64,000 bases of DNA from contig NZ_JAVREK010000005.1 of assembly GCF_031845375.1 (NCBI RefSeq), forward strand, positions 62,001 to 126,000, in the 5' to 3' direction. The DNA is from Streptomonospora wellingtoniae (GTDB lineage: Bacteria > Actinomycetota > Actinomycetes > Streptosporangiales > Streptosporangiaceae). Below the pieces are notes generated by a model, which saw only the letters and a list, made by a program, of their open reading frames with translations, made no database searches and was not told the origin of the DNA. Below, piece after piece: positions 44,344 through 53,283 of this stretch; within the stretch, counting starts at the first letter, position 1, and each line of letters begins with the position of its first letter. Position numbers and translations under genes: made by a program.

Positions 44344-45045
44344 ATGAACTCCCACAGCGGGCTCGAACCCGTGCCGCGGAGGTCCACCGCCGCGCTGATC
44401 GCCGACCAGCTCCGCTCGGCGATCATGTACGGCCACCTGGCGCCCGGCGACCAGCTGGGCGAGACGGACCTCGCGGCGCAGCTGGGGGTGAGCCGGGGCC
44501 CCCTCCGCGAAGCGATGCAGCGGCTGGTGCAGGAGGGGCTGCTGCGCAGCGAGCGCCACCGCGGCCTGTTCGTCCGCGAGCTCGAAGCCGAAGACGTCCG
44601 CGACATCTACGTGGCGCGCCTCGCGGTGGAGCGCGCCTCCTGCGAGCTGATCATGCGCGGCAACCGGGGCGAGGCGCTGGCGCGCCTGACCGGCTCGCTG
44701 GACCGCCTGGCCGAGGCCGCCGAGACCGGCGACCGCACCGAGATGAGCGACGCCGACCAGGCCTTCCACCAGACCCTGGTGAGCTGCTCGGGCAACCGGC
44801 GGCTGGAGCGCATGGGGCAGACGCTGCTCGTGGAGACCCGCATGTGCCTGACGGTGATGCAGGACGTCTATCCCGAAGCCGCCGAACTCGTCGACGAGCA
44901 CCAGAAGCTGCTGAACGCCATAACGGAGGGCGACGAGAAGCGGCTGCTCTCCCTCATCGAGTCGCACATGCTCGACACCGTCGAGCGCATCAACGCGACG
45001 ACCAGCCGATCGGCGATCGGCGGTGCCCCGGCGGCCGGCGACTGA
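44344..45045 (+). CDS. GntR-family regulator, FCD (FadR) subfamily
   Basis: A 233-aa transcription factor. The winged helix covers residues about 12-78 (IADQLRSAIMYGHLAPGDQLGETDLAAQLGVSRGPLREAMQRLVQEGLL), and the all-helical FCD domain follows with likely metal ligands in DADQAFHQTLV, DEHQKLLNAI and IESHMLD. FCD regulators typically bind small carboxylates and recognise sites like ATTGT-N2-ACAAT, which occur at 41475, 41680 and 51795. I infer it controls the amidase, racemase and GABA units. A terminator separates it from the racemase operon. Confidence 0.92.
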   Translation: MNSHSGLEPVPRRSTAALIADQLRSAIMYGHLAPGDQLGETDLAAQLGVSRGPLREAMQRLVQEGLLRSERHRGLFVRELEAEDVRDIYVARLAVERASCELIMRGNRGEALARLTGSLDRLAEAAETGDRTEMSDADQAFHQTLVSCSGNRRLERMGQTLLVETRMCLTVMQDVYPEAAELVDEHQKLLNAITEGDEKRLLSLIESHMLDTVERINATTSRSAIGGAPAAGD

Positions 45046-45120
45046 CCGGTCAGCCGCCGGCTCGCGAGTCGGGGCTGAGCGGCCTGGCCCGCCGACCGCC
45101 GACGGGGCCCGCTCCCCGGC

Positions 45121-45147
45121 GGCGGGCGGGCGCCAGACGCCCGCCCG
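45121..45147 (+). terminator. terminator after the FCD regulator
   Basis: GCGGGCGGGCG (45121-45131) pairs fully with CGCCCGCCCGC (45137-45147) around a 5-nt loop. Confidence 0.65.
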
Positions 45148-45686
45148 CCGCACCGCGTGAGACGTGGCGCCGCGCCCGCCCGCCGCACCGCAGCCGCCGA
45201 CGACGCGTCGCGCGAGCCGTCCGCCGGTCGGCCGAGCGCCACCCGATGGCACTCCGCGCCTGCGCCACTCGCTCGCCTGGCAGGAAGCACCGAGCCCGGC
45301 GCCCCGCAAGTCTCTTGCTAGGCATCGTTCCGGCGCCCCCGTCGGCGCCCTGCGGTACCCGGTCCCGGCGGGACACCACGCTTTGCTCGCCGTAGGGTTC
45401 CGGCTCCCCGACCGCGCGTGCCTTCCCGCGGCCCCGCGGCGCCCCTCCCCGAACGGGCGGCGCGGGGCCTCGCCGTGCACAGGGCGGGCGCGGCCGCCGC
45501 GACCGTGCGTTCGGACGCGTGATGCAGGCACCCCCGGTCCGCACCGCGCGCACACCCGCCGCGAGGCACCCGGCGGCGCGCCCGGCCCGGCCGGTTGGAC
45601 ACGGGTCTCCCGCGGCCGACAGCCACGCCCGGAGCCGGAGCGCGGTGGTGTCGTCCCGCGCGACCCTCGCGTCGCAGCGGCAGAGA

Positions 45687-45713
45687 ATTGTACGTACAAT
45701 CTGTCCGTACAAT
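45687..45713. promoter_or_regulatory. tandem operator: ATTGTACGTACAAT plus a half-copy
   Basis: A perfect 14-bp palindrome (45687-45700) is followed directly by CTGTCCGTACAAT, a degenerate second copy in which GTACAAT recurs after 13 bp. It sits 73 bp before the permease start. Confidence 0.75.
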
Positions 45714-45772
45714 ACGTTCGCGAAGCAAGCATCGGGGCTTCAACCACATCCCAGCCCCGGAGAGGAGCGGTC

Positions 45773-46822
45773 GTGCGCGAAGGCCATGGCACGCTTGTTC
45801 CGCTGTTCGGGACCATGAACCGGCTGCCCGGAGGGCTCATGCTCATCCCGCTGATCCTGGGCTCGCTGCTGGGCACCTTCGCCCCCGGCGCCCTGGAGAT
45901 CGGCGGGTTCACCACGGCGCTCTTCAAGGACAGCGCGCTTCCACTCATCGCGCTCCTCATCTTCGCCACCGGCACGCAGGTCACGATGCGCACCGGCGGG
46001 CCCGTCCTCGCCACCATCGGTGTGGTCCTGCTGGGCAAGAGCATCGTCCCCGGGCTGCTCATCGTCGCGCTGGGTTTGGCGACCGGCCCCGACGGGCTGT
46101 TCGGCGTGTCGATCCTCGCCCTGCTCGCCGCCACGACCAACTCCAACGGCGGCCTGTGGCTGGCGCTGACCGGCCAGTACGGGCGCGCCCGCGACCGAGG
46201 CGCCTACATCGCGGGCGCCATCAACGACGGCCCGTTCTTCGCACTGCTGTTCATCGGCGCATCCGGGCTCGGCGAGATCCCCTTCACGTCCCTGCTCGCC
46301 GCCGTGGTCCCCTTCGTCCTGGGCGTGGTCGTCGGCAACATCGACGGCGGGTGGCGCCGGACGCTGGAGCCCGTGCCCGCGATCGTCATCCCGTTCTTCT
46401 CCTTCGCGCTGGGTACCGGCATCGACCTCGCCGAGGTCGCCTCCGGCGGCCTCAGCGGCGTCGTCCTGGGCCTGCTGATCACGCCCGTCACCGGCGTGCT
46501 GGTCTACCTGGGCTACCGGCTGCTGCTGCGCCGCGGCGGCGAGAGCGGCATCGGTTTCGCTGCCGCGACCACCTCGGGCAACTCCATCGCGACACCGGCG
46601 ATCGTCGCCGCGGCCGACCCCGCCTTCCAGGACTACGTCGGCGCCGCAGCCTCCCAGGTCGCCGGGTGCGTTCTGGTCACCGCGGTGTTCGCGCCGATGC
46701 TGACCTCATGGGCACTCAAGCGCAGCGGAGCGAACGGCGCCCGTGCCGAGGAGGCCGCGGCCGAAGCCGGCAGCGCGGACGCCCCGGGCGCGACCGCCGG
46801 GAAGGAGTCCTTGAAGCCGTGA
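45773..46822 (+). CDS. 2-keto-3-deoxygluconate permease family transporter
   Basis: A 349-aa integral membrane protein with about ten helices, of the KdgT family (proton-coupled sugar-acid uptake). Family-like segments are NRLPGGLMLIPLILGSLLGTFAPG, ATTNSNGGLWLALTGQYG and FAAATTSGNSIATPAIVAAADP. The GTG at 45773 has GGAGAGGAG upstream. Gene context (four-carbon acid-sugar kinase and PdxA2 directly downstream) argues that the cargo is a four-carbon sugar acid such as threonate rather than KDG. A hydrophilic Ala/Gly tail ends the protein. Confidence 0.9.
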   Translation: MREGHGTLVPLFGTMNRLPGGLMLIPLILGSLLGTFAPGALEIGGFTTALFKDSALPLIALLIFATGTQVTMRTGGPVLATIGVVLLGKSIVPGLLIVALGLATGPDGLFGVSILALLAATTNSNGGLWLALTGQYGRARDRGAYIAGAINDGPFFALLFIGASGLGEIPFTSLLAAVVPFVLGVVVGNIDGGWRRTLEPVPAIVIPFFSFALGTGIDLAEVASGGLSGVVLGLLITPVTGVLVYLGYRLLLRRGGESGIGFAAATTSGNSIATPAIVAAADPAFQDYVGAAASQVAGCVLVTAVFAPMLTSWALKRSGANGARAEEAAAEAGSADAPGATAGKESLKP

Positions 46823-48015
46823 CGTACGAGAAGGATGCGGGCCACGCCATCGCGATGGTCGCCGACGACCTGACCGGCGCCGGCGACACGGCCGTGCGCT
46901 TCCTGCACGCGGGCTGGTCCACCGAGCTGCTGCTCAGCGGAGGCCCCGGCGCCGGCAGCGCCGACGTGGTCGCGGCCAGCACCGACTCGCGCGCGATGGC
47001 CGCCCAGGACGCCGCTGCAGCCGTCCGGGAGCGGGTACGCCGGCACAGCGGCGCCCGCCGCCTCTACAAGAAGGTCGACTCCACCCTGCGCGGGCAGCTC
47101 GCCGCCGAAGTGGAGGCCGCGCGCAGCGCGTGGTCGCCCGACGCGGTCGCCGTGGTCTGCCCCGCCTTCCCCGAAGCCGGGCGCACCGTCGCCGACGGCG
47201 TCCTGCTGGTCGAGGGCACCCCCGCGGCCCGCACCCCGGTCGGCGACGACCCCGTCACGCCCGTCCGCGAAAGCCACATCCCCACCCTGCTCGGCGCCGC
47301 GCACGTGCGGCTGGAGGGCGCCGACCCTGCGGCGGACGCCGAACGCCTCGGCGCGGCGGGGCCGATCGTGGTCGCCGACGCCGGTACTCAAGCGGACCTG
47401 GAGTGCCTCGCCGCCGCGATCGCCCTCCTGGGCCGCCGCGCGGTGCCGGTCGGCTCGGCCGGCCTCGCCGGGCCGATGGGCCGGGCCTGGGCCAGGGCCG
47501 AGACGCCGGCGCCGGTGCTGGTCGTCGTGACGTCCCTGCACGCGGCGACGCGCGAGCAGGTCGCCCGGCTCTCCGAAAGCCTGCCCGTCCGGCACTGTAC
47601 CGCCGCGGACCTGGCCGGAGACGCCGCGTGGACGGCGTGGAGCGCCTCCACCGAAGAACTGCTGGCCGACTCCGGCGAAGCGCTCGCGATCGTCGCACCC
47701 GACGAGCGCGGCGGCGGGCTCGATCCCGCAGAGGTCGCCCGCCGGTTCGGCGCGCTGGCCGCCGGCCTCGCCGTACGGAACCCGGTGTCGGGGTTCGTGG
47801 TCACCGGCGGCGACGGCGCGCGCGCCCTCGCCGAAGCGCTCGGCGCCACCGCCATCGCCCTCACCGGAGAGGTGGCCCCGGGCGTTCCCGCCGGGACCCT
47901 CTCCGGCGGGAGGCTGCACGGCCGCCCCATCGTCACCAAGGCCGGGGGGTTCGGCGCCCCCGACGCACTGCTCACCGCCGTCACGGCGGTCCGACACAGG
48001 AGGTACCGGTCATGA
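46819..48015 (+). CDS. dtnK: four-carbon acid sugar kinase (DUF1537/OtnK family)
   Basis: A 398-aa kinase that should phosphorylate a threonate or erythronate at O4 using ATP. The N-terminal substrate domain shows MVADDLTGAGDTAVRF and KKVDSTLRGQLAAEVEA; the C-terminal nucleotide domain shows VTGGDGARALAEALGA and ITKAGGFGAPDAL-type ends (here VTKAGGFGAPDAL). Paired with PdxA2 this is the D-threonate route (kinase then oxidative decarboxylation to DHAP); the stereochemistry is inferred from that pairing. The GTG start overlaps the permease stop, and pdxA2 overlaps its own stop. Confidence 0.88.
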   Translation: MTYEKDAGHAIAMVADDLTGAGDTAVRFLHAGWSTELLLSGGPGAGSADVVAASTDSRAMAAQDAAAAVRERVRRHSGARRLYKKVDSTLRGQLAAEVEAARSAWSPDAVAVVCPAFPEAGRTVADGVLLVEGTPAARTPVGDDPVTPVRESHIPTLLGAAHVRLEGADPAADAERLGAAGPIVVADAGTQADLECLAAAIALLGRRAVPVGSAGLAGPMGRAWARAETPAPVLVVVTSLHAATREQVARLSESLPVRHCTAADLAGDAAWTAWSASTEELLADSGEALAIVAPDERGGGLDPAEVARRFGALAAGLAVRNPVSGFVVTGGDGARALAEALGATAIALTGEVAPGVPAGTLSGGRLHGRPIVTKAGGFGAPDALLTAVTAVRHRRYRS

Positions 48016-49040
48016 CCCGACCCACCCTGGCGATCACCCTCGGCGACGTCGCCGGGATCGGTCCGGAGATCACCGCGAAGTCGCTGCTGAACCATCCGGA
48101 GGTCCGCGAGGTCTGCCGCCCGGTCGTCGTGGGCGACGCCGACTCGCTGCGGACCGGCGTCCGACTGGCCGGCGGCGACCCGGAGCGGGTCCGCGCGGTC
48201 GCGTCTGCGGAGCGGGCCGGCGCCGACCCCGAGCGCATCGACGTCGTCCAGGTCGGCCCCTCTCTGGGGCACCTGCCCTACGGCGAGCTGAGCGGCGAGG
48301 CCGGCGACGGGGCCGCGCGCTACGTGATGGCGGCCTGCGACCTCGCCCGGCGCGGGGAGGTCGACGGCATCGTCACCCCGCCGCTGAACAAGGCGGCCAT
48401 GCACCTGGGCGGGCACGCCTGGCCGGGCCACACCGAACTGCTGGCCCACGAGTTCGGTGTCGAGAACTTCAGCCTCGTGCTGTCGGCCGGAGACCTGTAC
48501 TTCTTCCACCTGACCACCCACGTGTCGCTGGCCGAGGCGATCCGGCTCGTCACCCCCGCGCGCACCGACGCGGTGCTGCGCCTGGCGGGCGCGTTCGCGG
48601 CGGCGCTGGGCCGCCCCGACGAGCCCATCGGACTGGCCGGGCTCAACCCGCACGCCGGAGAGAACCGGCTGTTCGGCGATGAGGACGCCGATGTGCTGGC
48701 GCCGGCGGTCCAGCGGGCGCGTGAGGCGGGAATCAACGCGTCCGGGCCCCTGCCGGCCGACGCGCTCATCCCGCAGGCGGTGCAGGGCAGGTGGAAGCTG
48801 GTCACCGTCTGCTACCACGACCAGGGGCACGCCCCGTTCAAGGCGGTCTACGGGGACGACGGCGTGAACATCACCGTCGGCCTCCCGGTGGTGCGGGTCT
48901 CGGTCGACCACGGCACCGCCTTCGACATCGCCGGCCGGGGCATCGCCCGCGAGTCCAGCCTGGTGCTGGCCATCGGCCGCGCAGCGGAGCTGGCGCCGGG
49001 ATGGGGCCACATCTGGCAGACCGCCCAGGCCGCCGCCTGA
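48012..49040 (+). CDS. pdxA2: PdxA2-type 4-phosphothreonate dehydrogenase
   Basis: A 342-aa metal- and NAD-dependent oxidative decarboxylase related to PdxA of vitamin B6 synthesis. Metal-ligand segments are GHTELLAHEF, YHDQGHAPFKAV and VDHGTAFDIAG; the N-terminus is LAITLGDVAGIGPEI. PdxA2 enzymes turn 4-phospho-D-threonate into DHAP and CO2. Neighbouring permease and kinase genes, with no pdxJ or other B6 gene, support catabolism over cofactor synthesis. The ATG overlaps the kinase stop by four bases. Confidence 0.9.
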   Translation: MTRPTLAITLGDVAGIGPEITAKSLLNHPEVREVCRPVVVGDADSLRTGVRLAGGDPERVRAVASAERAGADPERIDVVQVGPSLGHLPYGELSGEAGDGAARYVMAACDLARRGEVDGIVTPPLNKAAMHLGGHAWPGHTELLAHEFGVENFSLVLSAGDLYFFHLTTHVSLAEAIRLVTPARTDAVLRLAGAFAAALGRPDEPIGLAGLNPHAGENRLFGDEDADVLAPAVQRAREAGINASGPLPADALIPQAVQGRWKLVTVCYHDQGHAPFKAVYGDDGVNITVGLPVVRVSVDHGTAFDIAGRGIARESSLVLAIGRAAELAPGWGHIWQTAQAAA

Positions 49041-49044
49041 GCCC

Positions 49045-49050
49045 TACAAT
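49045..49050 (+). promoter_or_regulatory. -10 box TACAAT for a leaderless transcript
   Basis: TACAAT ends seven bases before the ATG at 49058, the spacing expected if transcription starts at the A of the start codon. Confidence 0.6.
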
Positions 49051-49057
49051 GCCGACC

Positions 49058-50023
49058 ATGTCCGTCGACCGGTCCGATCCCCGCCCGCTGTACGCGCAGA
49101 TCGCGGCGGAGCTGCGCGCCGAGATCCGCGACCGGGCGATCTCGCCCGGCGACACCCTGCCCAGCGAGGCCGCCCTGCAGGAGCGCTTCGGCGTCTCGCG
49201 CAGCGTCGTCCGCCAGGCGCTGGGCACGCTGGAGGAGGAGGGCTCCATCCGCCGCGACCCCGGTCGCGCGGCGGTGGCCATGGGCCAGGTGGAGCACCGG
49301 CGCCTGGTGCAGCGCGTCACCGGGATGTTCGACCAGTTCTCCCGCAGCGGACTGGACCTGGCCACCCGGGTCGTCCGGCTGGAGGAGGCGGCCATCCCGC
49401 CCGCCCACGTCGCGCGCCACCTGGGCACGCGGGCGGTGCTGCGGCTGGAGCGCGTCCGCTCGGTCGAGGGCGACCCGCTGTCGTACGTGCGCACGTGGCT
49501 GCCGACCGATCGGGTGCCGGGGCTGGACGCGGACATGCTGACCGACGCGTCGCTGCACCGACTGCTGGAGTCCCGCTTCGGCGCACGGCCCGTCACCGGG
49601 CGGCGCCAGGTCCGCGCGGTACCGGCCGACCCCGCCATCGCCGACGCGCTGCGCGTGCACGCCGATGCGCCGCTGCTGCTGCTGGAAGGCAGCACCTTCG
49701 ACCGCGAGGGCGCGCCGCTGGAGTGGTTCGAGAGCTGGCACCGCTCGGACCGAGTGGTGTTCGATATCGAGGCCGACGAGTCGGCCGAGCAGCTGCGGCT
49801 GCATCCGGGCACCGCCTTCGCCGAAAGCGCGCCGGACAGCGCCTTCGTCGGGACCGCAGGCGCCGCGGGTGCCGACAGCGCGGCCCACGACAGCGCGCCG
49901 GACCCGCCGCAGAGCGCGGAGGAACCGGAGCACACCGGGCGCCCCGCGCGCCTGGTGCGGGCGCGCCGGCTCGCCCGCGAGCTGCACGCCGAACTCGACC
50001 GCCTGGCGGCCGAGGAGCAGTGA
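49058..50023 (+). CDS. GntR-family regulator, HutC/UTRA subfamily
   Basis: A 321-aa transcription factor with an N-terminal winged helix (LYAQIAAELRAEIRDRAISPGDTLPSEAALQERFGVSRSVVRQALGTLEEEG, residues about 9-60) and a UTRA ligand domain (RLERVRSVEGDPLSYVRTWLPTD and APLLLLEGSTFDREGAPLEWFESWH). It is the last gene of the threonate-type cluster and likely its repressor. A TACAAT box seven bases before the ATG at 49058 suggests a leaderless mRNA; an in-frame ATG at 49049 would overlap that box. The tail of about 75 residues is disordered. Confidence 0.9.
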   Translation: MSVDRSDPRPLYAQIAAELRAEIRDRAISPGDTLPSEAALQERFGVSRSVVRQALGTLEEEGSIRRDPGRAAVAMGQVEHRRLVQRVTGMFDQFSRSGLDLATRVVRLEEAAIPPAHVARHLGTRAVLRLERVRSVEGDPLSYVRTWLPTDRVPGLDADMLTDASLHRLLESRFGARPVTGRRQVRAVPADPAIADALRVHADAPLLLLEGSTFDREGAPLEWFESWHRSDRVVFDIEADESAEQLRLHPGTAFAESAPDSAFVGTAGAAGADSAAHDSAPDPPQSAEEPEHTGRPARLVRARRLARELHAELDRLAAEEQ

Positions 50024-50101
50024 AAAGGGCGCCCGACGCTGCGGACGCCCCCTCGCCGTCTCCGGCTCTGTCTCCGGCTCCGGACCGCTCCGGCTCGGCG
50101 G

Positions 50102-51571
50102 CTACACGCCGCCGACCCCGATGTACTTGGTCTCCAGGAACTCCTCGATGCCCACGGTGCCGCCCTCGCGGCCGAGGCCGGAGTGCTTGACGCCGCCGAA
50201 GGGCGCGGCAGGGTTGGAGACGATGCCCTGGTTCAGCCCCACCATGCCGGTCTCCAGGGCCTCCGATACCCGCAGGGCGCGGTTGAGGTCGCGCGTGTAC
50301 AGGTAGCTGACCAGGCCGTACTCGGTGTCGTTGGCGGCGGCCAGCGCCTCGTCCTCGGTGTCGAACGAGATGATCGGGGCCACCGGGCCGAAGATCTCCG
50401 TGGTGGAGAGCTCACTCGACTGCGGTACGTCGGCCAGCACCGTGGGGCGGTAGAAGTAGCCGTCGCCGTCGCCGGCGGAGCCCCCCACGAGCACGCGGGC
50501 ACCGCGGCCCACGGCGTCGTCGACGAGGCTCTGCACCTTCTCCCGGGCCTTGGCGTCGATCAGCGGGCCGACCTGGACGCCGTCTTCGGTGCCGCGGCCG
50601 AGCTTGAGGGCGCCCATGCGCTCGCTGAGCTTGCGGGCGAACTCGGTGGCGACGCCGGACTGCACGTAGAGGCGGTTGGCCGCGGTGCACGCCTCGCCGA
50701 TGTTGCGCATCTTGGCCTGCATGGCGCCCTCGACGGCGGCGTCGAGGTCGGCGTCGTCGAAGACCAGGAACGGGGCGTTGCCGCCGAGCTCCATGGACGT
50801 GCGCAATACCTGGTCGGCGCTCTGCTCCAGCAGCTTGCGGCCGACGCCCGTGGAGCCGGTGAAGGAGACCTTGCGGATGCGCCCGTCGCGCAGCAGCGGC
50901 TCGGTGACCCCGCCCGCGTCGGAGGTGGGCAGCACGCTGAGCACGCCCTCGGGCAGCCCGGCCTCGCGCAGGATGTCGGCCAGCGCGAGCGCGGACAGCG
51001 GGGTCTGCTGTGCGGGCTTGAGGACCATGGTGCAGCCCGCGGCGATGGCCGGGCCGATCTTGCGCGTGCCCATGGCCATGGGGAAGTTCCACGGCGTGAT
51101 CAGCATGGAGGGCCCCACCGGCTGGCGCATGATCAGAAAGCGCGCCTGGCCGTTGGGCGAGAGGGAGTAGCCGCCCTCGATGCGCACGGCCTCCTCGGAG
51201 AACCAGCGCAGGAAGTCGGCGGCGTAGGCGATCTCGCCCTTGGCCTCCGCGAAGGGCTTGCCCATCTCCAGGGTCATCAGCAGCGCGAGGTCGTCCTGGC
51301 GCTGCATGAGCAGCTCGTAGGCGCGCCGCAGGATCTCACCGCGCTCGCGCGGCGCGTGCTTGGCCCACGAGGGCTGCGCGGCGACGGCGGCGTCCAGAGC
51401 GGCGAAGCCGTCCTCGGTTCCGGCGTCGGCGACCTCGCACAGCACGGACCCCGTGGAGGGGTCCTCGACCTTGAACACCGCTCCGCTGCGCGCGTCGCGC
51501 CACGTGCCGCCGGCGAAGAGCTGCTTGGGCACGCGCTCGACGACCTGCGTCTCCCGTTCGGCCAAGGTCAT
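50102..51571 (-). CDS. gabD: NAD(P)-dependent succinate-semialdehyde dehydrogenase
   Basis: A 489-aa aldehyde dehydrogenase. The catalytic Cys is in RNIGEACTAANR, the general-base Glu in SMELGGNAPFLVF, the Asn in TPWNFPMAM and the nucleotide loop in SFTGSTGVGRKLL. The overall sequence (LEMGKPFAEAKGEI, PFGGVKHSGLGREGG) fits the SSADH group, and the divergent GABA-transaminase gene supports that substrate: together they convert a 4-amino acid to succinate. The operator at 51795 lies between the two starts. Confidence 0.92.
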   Translation of the reverse strand: MTLAERETQVVERVPKQLFAGGTWRDARSGAVFKVEDPSTGSVLCEVADAGTEDGFAALDAAVAAQPSWAKHAPRERGEILRRAYELLMQRQDDLALLMTLEMGKPFAEAKGEIAYAADFLRWFSEEAVRIEGGYSLSPNGQARFLIMRQPVGPSMLITPWNFPMAMGTRKIGPAIAAGCTMVLKPAQQTPLSALALADILREAGLPEGVLSVLPTSDAGGVTEPLLRDGRIRKVSFTGSTGVGRKLLEQSADQVLRTSMELGGNAPFLVFDDADLDAAVEGAMQAKMRNIGEACTAANRLYVQSGVATEFARKLSERMGALKLGRGTEDGVQVGPLIDAKAREKVQSLVDDAVGRGARVLVGGSAGDGDGYFYRPTVLADVPQSSELSTTEIFGPVAPIISFDTEDEALAAANDTEYGLVSYLYTRDLNRALRVSEALETGMVGLNQGIVSNPAAPFGGVKHSGLGREGGTVGIEEFLETKYIGVGGV

Positions 51572-51794
51572 TGCGCTACATCCCCTTCTGGGCTGGTGGG
51601 TAGCGGTGCGTTCGCCGCACGCGCGAGGGCGCCGCGGAGGGTTCCCCGGTTCTCCGAGGGGACGCCTTCCCAGCGGCGAGCGCGGGCTAACCGCCGCCGT
51701 CGATGTGTTCGTTCCAGCGGCGATGCCCGGATCCGCGCGGGGGTAGGCACGGACCTGGACACCGCCTCATGTGGGATGATTCCATAGCTCTGTC

Positions 51795-51808
51795 GATTGT
51801 CAACAATC
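51795..51808. promoter_or_regulatory. operator GATTGTCAACAATC
   Basis: Arms GATTGT/ACAATC around CA, 19 bp before the transaminase start. Its first 13 bases are identical to 41474-41486. Confidence 0.78.
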
Positions 51809-51827
51809 CTACGGAAGAGGTCTGATG

Positions 51828-53093
51828 ATGGCTGAGCCGTCGGCCGCGCTCTCTCCCCTGCTCAAGCAGGCCACACCTGTGCTGGCGGCGCGGGGCGAAG
51901 GTGTCTACATCTACGACGAGGACGACCGCCGCTATCTCGACTTCACCGCCGGCATCGGGGTCACCAGCACCGGCCACTGCCACCCCCGGGTCGTCGAGGC
52001 CGCGCAGCGCCAAGTCGCCACGCTCGTGCACGGCCAGTACACCACGGTCATGCACCGGCCCCTGCTCCAGCTCACGGAGCGGCTGGGCGGCGTGCTGCCC
52101 GCAGGACTCGACCGGCTCTTCTACGTCAACTCCGGCAGCGAGGCGGTCGAGGCAGCACTGCGGCTGGCGCGCCAGGCCACCGGCCGACAGAACGCGATCG
52201 TCTTCCAGGGCGGCTTCCACGGGCGCACCATGGCGGCCGCGTCGCTGACCACCTCGGGCACCAAGATCCGCGCGGGCATCGGTCCGCTGATGCCGGGCGT
52301 CGTGGTCTCCCCCTTCCCCTACGCCTACCGGCTGGGGATGAGCGAGGAGGAGGCCACGGAGTTCGCCCTGCGCGAGCTGGACTACCAGCTGGCCACGGTC
52401 AGCGCGCCGAAGGACACCGCGGCGATCTTCGTCGAGCCCGTGCTTGGCGAGGGCGGCTACGTCCCGGCGCCTGCGGCCTTCCTGCGAGGACTGCGCGAGC
52501 GCGCCGACCAGCACGGCATCCTGCTGGTCGTCGACGAGGTGCAGACCGGCTTCGGGCGCACCGGCGCCTTCTGGGGCCACGAGCACGCGGGCATCCGGCC
52601 CGACATCACCATCATCGCCAAGGGCCTGGCGAGCGGCTTCCCGTTGTCGGGGATCGCGGCGCCGCACGAGCTGATGGAGAAGGCCTGGCCGGGGTCGCAG
52701 GGCGGTACCTACGGCGGCAACGCTGTCTCGTGCGCGGCGGCGCTGGCAACCCTCGACGTCATCGAGGACGAGGGCCTGGTCGCCAACGCCGCAGCGATGG
52801 GCGGACGCCTCACGCGCGGCCTGGAGGGCGTGGCCGCCGACCACGACGTGATCGGCGACGTGCGCGGCCCGGGCCTGATGGTCGGCAACGAGTTCACCGC
52901 CCCCGACGGCTCCCCGGACGCCGCGACCGCCACCCGCGCCCACAAGGCCGCGGCCGAGAAGGGCCTGCTCCTGCTCACCTGCGGGCCGCACGGCAACGTC
53001 GTCCGCATGATCCCGCCGCTCATCGTCACCGCAGACCAGATCGACCAGGCAGTCGACCTCTGGTCCCAGGCGGTCAAGGAGGCCACGGCCTGA
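51828..53093 (+). CDS. gabT: 4-aminobutyrate aminotransferase family protein
   Basis: A 421-aa class III PLP transaminase. The PLP lysine is in TIIAKGLASGFPLSG, with the preceding Asp in VVDEVQTGFGRTG and the phosphate loop in YVNSGSEAVEAALRLAR. The N-terminal FTAGIGVTSTGHCHPRVV and length match GABA or omega-amino-acid transaminases. Two adjacent ATGs exist (51825, 51828); the second has better spacing from GGAAGAGG. It is divergent from the semialdehyde dehydrogenase and shares its operator with the amidase unit. Confidence 0.92.
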   Translation: MAEPSAALSPLLKQATPVLAARGEGVYIYDEDDRRYLDFTAGIGVTSTGHCHPRVVEAAQRQVATLVHGQYTTVMHRPLLQLTERLGGVLPAGLDRLFYVNSGSEAVEAALRLARQATGRQNAIVFQGGFHGRTMAAASLTTSGTKIRAGIGPLMPGVVVSPFPYAYRLGMSEEEATEFALRELDYQLATVSAPKDTAAIFVEPVLGEGGYVPAPAAFLRGLRERADQHGILLVVDEVQTGFGRTGAFWGHEHAGIRPDITIIAKGLASGFPLSGIAAPHELMEKAWPGSQGGTYGGNAVSCAAALATLDVIEDEGLVANAAAMGGRLTRGLEGVAADHDVIGDVRGPGLMVGNEFTAPDGSPDAATATRAHKAAAEKGLLLLTCGPHGNVVRMIPPLIVTADQIDQAVDLWSQAVKEATA

Positions 53094-53118
53094 GGGACCC
53101 GTCAGCCCCGTCCCCAGC

Positions 53119-53160
53119 ATGGGGCCTCCGCCGGGACACCCCGGTCGGCGGAGGCCCCAT
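53119..53160 (+). terminator. 14-bp perfect terminator hairpin
   Basis: ATGGGGCCTCCGCC (53119-53132) pairs fully with 53147-53160, 25 nt after the transaminase stop. Confidence 0.8.
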
Positions 53161-53283
53161 GGGACGTCCCTCACACGCCCCTGCCGTCGGCGGATAACCG
53201 GGCGAAAGCGCTCCGTTCACCGTGGTAGAGTCATACACGTCTTCCGCAGGGAACACCCCGACGGAGGGCGCACAACCGAATCA

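Larger units (their letters stand above)
45046..45772. other. 727-bp gap before the threonate-type operon
   Basis: Holds the GntR terminator and, near the right end, a tandem palindromic operator. The middle (about 45160-45660) shows only spurious frames. Confidence 0.5.

Noticed and set aside
43318..46146. 942-codon minus-strand frame across the racemase, GntR and permease genes
   Set aside because: It runs antisense to several well-identified genes and a terminator, with Arg/Gly/Ala-rich meaningless sequence.
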